Shown in pieces: positions 20,572-24,865 of a DNA stretch of 24,865 bases. The first letter of the stretch is position 1, and each line of letters begins with the position of its first letter. This stretch comes from a virus. Location of the stretch: positions 1 to 24,865 of the IMG/VR virus record IMGVR_UViG_3300012209_000028; one strand, 5' to 3'. The position numbers and the translations under genes are program-made. The notes below the pieces were generated by a model. The model searched no databases and was not told where the DNA came from. It saw only the letters and a program-made list of their open reading frames with translations.

Positions 20572-21977
20572 GGGCGCGCTCCGTTCCCGTTCGATGCCGG
20601 CACTGCCGGTGCCTGCCCGGCCTGCCCTGGCGCGAAGCCGGGCAGCGGCTCAGCGCCGGAACTCGGCGGGACCAGCTGCACCGACGTGAGCCCCGAGTGG
20701 ACCAGCAGCTTCCAGTCGTTGTTACTCACGGCCTTCACCGCGGACTCCGGGGTGAACCCGTCACGGATCAGCAGCGCGATCGTGGACGCCTCCTGCGCCT
20801 GGATGCCTGCCCGGTCCGTCGCGTCCTGCCGCATGAACGGGATCCGGTCGTCGTACCAGAGGTTCGCGCCCAGCACCGGGGCACCGCGCTTGTCACGCGG
20901 CCGGTCCAGGATCGGCTCCAGCGACGATGAGGCATTGCCCCACAGGTGCACGCAGGTGCCGTCCGACAGGCGCCGCCGGGCGCTGTCGAAGTTCCCGGCG
21001 TTCAGCGAGCTCCCCTGCAGCCCCTCGGCGAACCCGACCCAGCTCGGCGGGACGCCCGCCGCCGCCGCCAGCCGCGACTCCGCGCGGCCCTGGACGACGG
21101 CGTAGTCCATGTCCTTAAAGCTGCTGCCGACCGTCACCGGGTCAGCGCCGCCGCCCAGGTACAGGGTCTTGAACGCGTTCGCGACGCCTCGGTGCTCCTC
21201 CTCGAGCAGCTCCTTGAAGGCGCGCACCGCGTCGATCGTGACCGCCGGGTCGAACTTGATCGCCAGGTTCGGCGTGGCGCTGTTCTCGAAGAACCGCCAC
21301 TTGTGCTCAGTGGACGCCTGGTCGCCCTGCAGCTCCCGCAGCACCGGCGTGATCCAGGACATGCCCAGGAAATGCGCGTCCGGGTCCGGCAGAGGCGCGT
21401 AATGGGCGACCTGCGACGGCTGGAAAAAGCGAGGCTTGCCGCCCGGCGGCACCCACAGGTACCCCGCGACGGTCGTGTCGGCCGCCATCTGCGGGTTCGG
21501 CGCGTCCTCGGCCGAGCCCATGACGATGATCACCCACGACGGGTTCAGCCGGTGCAGGTTAGGCCCCTTGCGGCGGATGTACGCCTGCCCCGCCGCGGAC
21601 GCGTCCCACTCCATCCGGGCCAGCAGGTCCGCCGTGACCCCGCCCGGCCACGGCGTCTCCAGCGGCTTCAGCTCGGCCGTGCCGAACAGGTCCCCGGGCT
21701 GGCTGCCCTGCATCCGGGTCCACGCGAACCGGATCTGGCTGAACACCTGCATCCGGGCCAGGACCAGCGCGAACACCGGCCCCGACGTCTTCGCCGCATG
21801 CGCCGCGGTGACCGAGATCCGTTCCTGGTCGATCGTGCTGTACGTCGTCTGCAGCAGCGGGTACTGCATCCCGCCGTACGAGAACCAGCTGGCGTACTCG
21901 TCCATCGACAGGCTCGCCTGCGGCCTGCCACGCGCCGCCGCGAACCGTGCGCTGACCCTATCCAGGACGCCCGGCAC
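20568..21977 (-). CDS. Portal protein
   Basis: The 469-residue protein has features of HK97-type portals: ISVTAAHAAKTSGPVFALVL, then AGQAYIRRKGPNLHRLNPSW, HYAPLPDPDAHFLGMSWITP, RFFENSATPNLAIKFDPAVT, and GVPPSWVGFAEGLQGSSLNA. It forms the dodecameric DNA gate at one capsid vertex and docks the terminase. GTG 21977 is preceded by GGAGGG and overlaps the upstream gene by 20 bases. Its C-terminal tail (after VQLVPPSSG) is low complexity. The stop overlaps the protease start. Confidence 0.88.
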   Translation of the reverse strand: MPGVLDRVSARFAAARGRPQASLSMDEYASWFSYGGMQYPLLQTTYSTIDQERISVTAAHAAKTSGPVFALVLARMQVFSQIRFAWTRMQGSQPGDLFGTAELKPLETPWPGGVTADLLARMEWDASAAGQAYIRRKGPNLHRLNPSWVIIVMGSAEDAPNPQMAADTTVAGYLWVPPGGKPRFFQPSQVAHYAPLPDPDAHFLGMSWITPVLRELQGDQASTEHKWRFFENSATPNLAIKFDPAVTIDAVRAFKELLEEEHRGVANAFKTLYLGGGADPVTVGSSFKDMDYAVVQGRAESRLAAAAGVPPSWVGFAEGLQGSSLNAGNFDSARRRLSDGTCVHLWGNASSSLEPILDRPRDKRGAPVLGANLWYDDRIPFMRQDATDRAGIQAQEASTIALLIRDGFTPESAVKAVSNNDWKLLVHSGLTSVQLVPPSSGAEPLPGFAPGQAGQAPAVPASNGNGARP

Positions 21978-22203
21978 GGGCCCTCCGCACAGCCTCGGCC
22001 CTGCGGGCCTCCTGCCAGCCCTCGATCACCGCGCAGCCGCACCACGCGGCAGCAAGCCACGCCACCGCGCACGCCCGGTACGCCAGCCAGCCCAGGCCGA
22101 ACAGCACCGACGCGACCACCGCCAGGACGGTGCGGCCCGGGCGGGCGGCACGGGCGCGCCGGCCGATCCGGTCCAGCGGCACGCGCTCAGCGACAGACGT
22201 CAT
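21958..22203 (-). CDS. Small membrane protein between terminase and portal
   Basis: The 81-residue protein begins MTSVAERVPLDRIGRRARAA, then has a hydrophobic span TVLAVVASVLFGLGWLAY and a second Ala/Trp/Cys-rich span (ACAVAWLAAAWCGCAVI), and ends with a basic helix (QEARRAEAVRRARAG). One or two membrane passes are likely. The ATG overlaps the endonuclease stop by four bases. It overlaps the portal gene by 20 bases. Function unknown; exclusion or membrane-linked assembly are guesses. Confidence 0.6.
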   Translation of the reverse strand: MTSVAERVPLDRIGRRARAARPGRTVLAVVASVLFGLGWLAYRACAVAWLAAAWCGCAVIEGWQEARRAEAVRRARAGRPG

Positions 22204-22673
22204 GCTGGCTGCCTCATTTTCCACTCGTCCATCCGTTGCTTCTGGCACACGCGGCAACGGCGCGTCACATTGCCATTCTCGTGACGATCAATTCGCATAT
22301 TGTCGCCTTCGAGCAGATGGCCGCTGCGGCAGGTGTCGGATAGTTTCCGTTTCCGTGTCCCCACGATCATCGCCATCTCGCGGACCTCTACTGCCTTCGC
22401 TCTCCGGCGCTCGCCAAACCACGGCATGAAGGAATCAATGACGGCGACTACTCCCAGCGCATCCTGACACATCCACGTCCAAAACGGTTTGTGGTTCGTC
22501 CTGTATTGATAAGGACCATAGACTGTTCCGACTTGAACGATGTCAGCAAACCGCTCGACCATATCCTTATCTGTCATGGCCAATTGCGCTCGGACGTATT
22601 TCTTCCGGAAGATTTGCAAGGAGCCCTCGCCCTCGAAGAGGCCGGCCGCCCACGCGAGTCGCGCTGCGCTCAC
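22200..22673 (-). CDS. LAGLIDADG-type homing endonuclease with zinc-ribbon end
   Basis: The 157-residue protein starts VSAARLAWAAGLFEGEG, a LAGLIDADG-type motif with acidic residues at 14 and 16. A single motif implies a homodimer. The middle (AQLAMTDKDMVERFADIVQ, YRTNHKPFWTWMC) is typical of the fold. The C-terminus adds a zinc ribbon (C115-x3-H119 ... C140-x2-C143). Base composition is clearly lower in G/C than in the flanking terminase and portal, supporting recent arrival. GGAG precedes the GTG at 22673, nine bases after the terminase stop. It probably mobilises itself into terminase-region sites of related phages. Confidence 0.8.
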   Translation of the reverse strand: MSAARLAWAAGLFEGEGSLQIFRKKYVRAQLAMTDKDMVERFADIVQVGTVYGPYQYRTNHKPFWTWMCQDALGVVAVIDSFMPWFGERRRAKAVEVREMAMIVGTRKRKLSDTCRSGHLLEGDNMRIDRHENGNVTRRCRVCQKQRMDEWKMRQPA

Positions 22674-22681
22674 GAGTGCTC

Positions 22682-24241
22682 CTAACCCCAGAGTGCGAAC
22701 GGCGCAGGCGGCGCGGCAACCCCATGGGTCGCGTGGCCATGGCGGGCAAGCGTCACCGCCTCGACCGGGCTGGTGTCGGCCTTGGCGCCCCGCCACGACC
22801 ACGCCCAGGCATCAGATAGCGGGCGTGTCCGCGCCTCCCTGACCGCCGTGTCCAGCGGCTCCTGTCCCAGGTGCCGCCACCGGTCGTTACTCACGTCCTG
22901 CACCAATGCGCCGCATGCCTGGGCGTACTCCCGCGCCCCCACGACCTGCAGCCGCCGCTTCCCCGCAGGCGGGTCCTTGCCCGCCGGGACCACCATGAAC
23001 CCGCGCTCGATCAGCTCCTTCTCGAACGCCGCCGACGCGCCGGCCCCGTTCATCACCAGCACGCACGGATCCCACTTATCCGCCAGCTCCACCAGCCGGC
23101 CCACCAGCCCCGCCGTGCCCGGCCGGGGCGGCTCCGCCAGCTCGCCGTGGCCCAGGCTGTCAGCCCGCCGCCCCGCCACCGCGATCGACGTGGCACCCGC
23201 CCACGGCGACTCATCGGACGCCACCGCGAACGCCAGCGCCACCCGGCCCTCGATCCGCGACCCCGGGTCAGCGCAGGACGCCCACCCGCCGGACGCCATG
23301 ACCGCCCGCTGCCCCGACCGGTCCGGGACGTTCCCGTATGCCCGGGCGAACTCAGCCGGCTCCATCGAGGCCCGCTCACTGCGGATCGCGTCCATCGTGA
23401 CCGTATGCCGCCACTTCCCGCCCCCGCACCGGCACGGCGGAGCGGGACACAACGCCGGCATGAACCCGAAATACGAATCCTCGTCCAGCGGATCCCAGCC
23501 ATCAGGCGCCGAATACTCGACGTAGGCAATGCCGTTCCCGGAATCCGCCCCGGCAGCCGCGCGCCCGAGCTCCATGTACCGGTCCAGGACCACCGACGCG
23601 GCCGTCCCCGCCGTCGAGCACATCAGCACCTGCGCATCGGCGACCGTGAGCATCGACGGCCCCAGTCCCTGCTCCCGGCGGCTGTCCGCGTCATGCCAGA
23701 TCTCATCCAGCACCGCCTGGTGCAGCGTCTTGGAGTGCCCTGAGGACGCCGACGTCGACAGCAGCCGGATGACCGACCCGTTCGTGAACCGGATGTACTC
23801 GTTCCCCATGCCCTCATAAATCCGGGCCGTCAGTCCCGCGCCCGGCCTCAGCGCCCGGGACCGGCGGATCAGCGGGAACAGCTCGTCAATCCACTTATCC
23901 CGCGCGTCCTTCCCCGACTGCGCCGTGAACGCCGACCGCTGCGGCTGCGCCCACCGCGGCGACAGGCACCGGCTGACCTGCCAGGACAGGTACAGCGTCG
24001 TCTTCCCCTGCTGCCGCGGCACCGTGATGACCACCTTGCGGTAAGCCGGCAGGCCGGACTGAGGGTCGATCTCGCATCCGACCATGGCCGCGTCACGCTG
24101 CCACGGCATGAACGGCTGACCCAGCTTCGACGCAACCGACGCCAGCTCACCGCCGAACGACTCCCGCTCAGGACGGCGCCTGGTCGCCCACTTCGGCGAA
24201 CAGGTCGGCAAGAGCCGCACCGGCGGGGCCGTCATCGTCAT
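22682..24241 (-). CDS. terL: Large terminase subunit
   Basis: The 519-residue protein has a Walker A motif, VPRQQGKTT (residues 74-82), and a Walker B, HQAVLDEIW (174-182), of the packaging ATPase. The C-terminal nuclease domain follows. At the places where related actinophage enzymes usually show acidic residues, this one reads LAFAVASDES and CVLVMNGAGAS, so an Ala and an Asn stand where Asp is expected; an Asp remains in ADTSPVEAVTLA. The start at 24241 overlaps the small subunit gene by 74 bases; ATG 24235 is an alternative. It cuts and pumps DNA into the head together with portal. Confidence 0.86.
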   Translation of the reverse strand: MTMTAPPVRLLPTCSPKWATRRRPERESFGGELASVASKLGQPFMPWQRDAAMVGCEIDPQSGLPAYRKVVITVPRQQGKTTLYLSWQVSRCLSPRWAQPQRSAFTAQSGKDARDKWIDELFPLIRRSRALRPGAGLTARIYEGMGNEYIRFTNGSVIRLLSTSASSGHSKTLHQAVLDEIWHDADSRREQGLGPSMLTVADAQVLMCSTAGTAASVVLDRYMELGRAAAGADSGNGIAYVEYSAPDGWDPLDEDSYFGFMPALCPAPPCRCGGGKWRHTVTMDAIRSERASMEPAEFARAYGNVPDRSGQRAVMASGGWASCADPGSRIEGRVALAFAVASDESPWAGATSIAVAGRRADSLGHGELAEPPRPGTAGLVGRLVELADKWDPCVLVMNGAGASAAFEKELIERGFMVVPAGKDPPAGKRRLQVVGAREYAQACGALVQDVSNDRWRHLGQEPLDTAVREARTRPLSDAWAWSWRGAKADTSPVEAVTLARHGHATHGVAAPPAPFALWG

Positions 24242-24428
24242 CCGCCGTCAGCTCCCTCAGCGCCTCCCGGTACTGCCGCCACAGGGCGGCGTTCGACGGG
24301 TCATCGTCCAGCGCGAACGCCATCGAGCGGAGCGCCTGGACCGCCGCGGCGTCGATCTTCTCGATGCGGCCGAGACGGCGCAGCTCCCTGAGCGTCTGCT
24401 CCAGCTGGCCCCGGTTCGTGGTCCTCAC
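24168..24428 (-). CDS. terS: Small terminase subunit-like protein
   Basis: The 86-residue protein is helical: RGQLEQTLRELRRLGRIEKI, then AAAVQALRSMAFALDDDPSN and ALWRQYREALRELTADDDDG, with an acidic end. This DDDPSNAALWRQYREAL style is common in small subunits directly upstream of actinophage terL. It would recognise the packaging site and recruit the large subunit. GTG 24428 has a weak GGTGA site; an in-frame stop close upstream rules out longer starts. It is short for a small subunit, and a DNA-binding motif is not obvious. Confidence 0.65.
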   Translation of the reverse strand: MRTTNRGQLEQTLRELRRLGRIEKIDAAAVQALRSMAFALDDDPSNAALWRQYREALRELTADDDDGPAGAALADLFAEVGDQAPS

Positions 24429-24670
24429 ACAAAGTCACCACGATCCCTGATCGCGAAACGTCGCTACTGTAAGTAAATCGCAGATGACTGCGGAGTCACC
24501 AGCGCCGGAACCATCCGTCACGACCCTCCCCCCCTACCCCTGACCTGCGGAAACGCGGCAGGCTTGCGGGGTGGTGACCATGCCGGGGACAGGCGCCCGT
24601 GCGGTGGTCACTGACCGTGGTCCGCGGTCACTGGTTCGCGGTCACTGATCGTGACTGGTCCCGGATGGTG
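24429..24670. promoter_or_regulatory. Non-coding repeat region, candidate packaging (cos) site and late promoter
   Basis: No gene is visible in this 242-base gap. GTCAC or its complement GTGAC occurs eight times starting within the gap (24434 to 24670). Three are GGTCACTG (24606, 24626, 24640), and GTCACtgatcGTGAC forms an inverted repeat at 24641-24655. A C-rich run lies at 24524-24540. A minus-strand -10-like TACAGT is at 24471-24466. A location between HNH and terminase genes is where cos sites of such phages usually lie. The role is inferred. Confidence 0.45.
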
Positions 24671-24865
24671 TCACCATTGCCTGCTGGTCATCCACCGCGT
24701 CGTGCCGCGCATGCGGTTGCCGCGCCTGGCGTTCAGGATCGCGGTGGTCTTGCGCTGCCCGTCGGAGCGGTTACATCCGCGGTGGGCCGGGCCACGCCAG
24801 CCGGCGCGATCGTCGGTGTGGTCAAGGTCCCAGGGTGTGCCGGGCTGGATCCACGAGCCGCACTT
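24671..24865 (-). CDS. HNH endonuclease of the packaging region (partial, C-terminal end)
   Basis: The minus strand is open from the right edge and encodes 64 residues, with PGTPWDLDHTDDR and then GPAHRGCNRSDGQR, ending TTRWMTSRQW before TGA at 24673-24671. LDH followed by HRxCN is the core of phage HNH proteins found next to terminase genes. Those are known to help terminase cut at cos sites (HK97 gp74 type). The N-terminus, including the first zinc-binding Cys pair, lies outside the window; the visible KCGSW probably holds its second Cys. Confidence 0.8.
   Translation of the reverse strand, partial: KCGSWIQPGTPWDLDHTDDRAGWRGPAHRGCNRSDGQRKTTAILNARRGNRMRGTTRWMTSRQW

Noticed and set aside
24524-24540. 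C-rich run as a proven cohesive end
   Set aside because: Only its position is suggestive; cos overhangs cannot be told from sequence alone.

Overview
The window holds most of the late (virion and lysis) region of a siphovirus-type phage or prophage of a high-GC actinobacterium. This is inferred from the strong G/C preference at third codon positions, many GTG starts, an HK97-type head and a long-tail module, and actinophage-style accessory genes (a DUF6221-like gene, a DUF1906-like endolysin, a short holin-like membrane protein). No integrase, repressor, tRNA or attachment site is visible, so temperate or lytic cannot be decided. No stretch above 300 bases lacks a gene; the longest gap is 24429-24670.

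Right to left, on the minus strand, the operon runs: the end of an HNH endonuclease (24671-24865); a repeat-rich non-coding region that may be the packaging site; small and large terminase; a LAGLIDADG-type homing endonuclease; a small membrane protein; portal; and a single frame joining a Clp-like prohead protease to the major capsid protein. A cluster of accessory genes lies between capsid and connectors (13088-17938). It holds two beta-rich proteins, two small Cys proteins, a Pro/Gln tandem-repeat protein and a beta-helix spike. Then come the head-tail connector, a terminator-like protein, the tail tube protein, tail assembly chaperones with a probable -1 frameshift, a gp10-like protein, a tape measure with a transglycosylase-like domain, minor tail proteins, two small membrane proteins, and a DUF1906-like endolysin. 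Many of the minus-strand genes overlap by 1-4 bases (ATGA, GTGA, TGATG), which points to translational coupling.

On the plus strand, four small genes sit antisense inside this operon (4355-4642, 9145-9300, 11156-11395, 11414-11776). Each has a possible -10 box ending 6-7 bases before its ATG, the geometry of leaderless actinobacterial promoters; one of the four is weak. A zinc-ribbon/HNH endonuclease (1024-1773) splits the lysis genes, and a Dam-type methyltransferase (114-665) ends the left side. Three plus-strand genes end in a 4-base palindrome-like stop (CTAG or TTAG) shared with the opposing gene.

The points most worth follow-up are these antisense genes, two in-frame fusions that keep an internal ribosome binding site (protease-capsid and endolysin), the head-region spike and repeat cluster, unusual residues at the expected acidic sites of the terminase nuclease, and the GTCAC repeat region beside the terminase.
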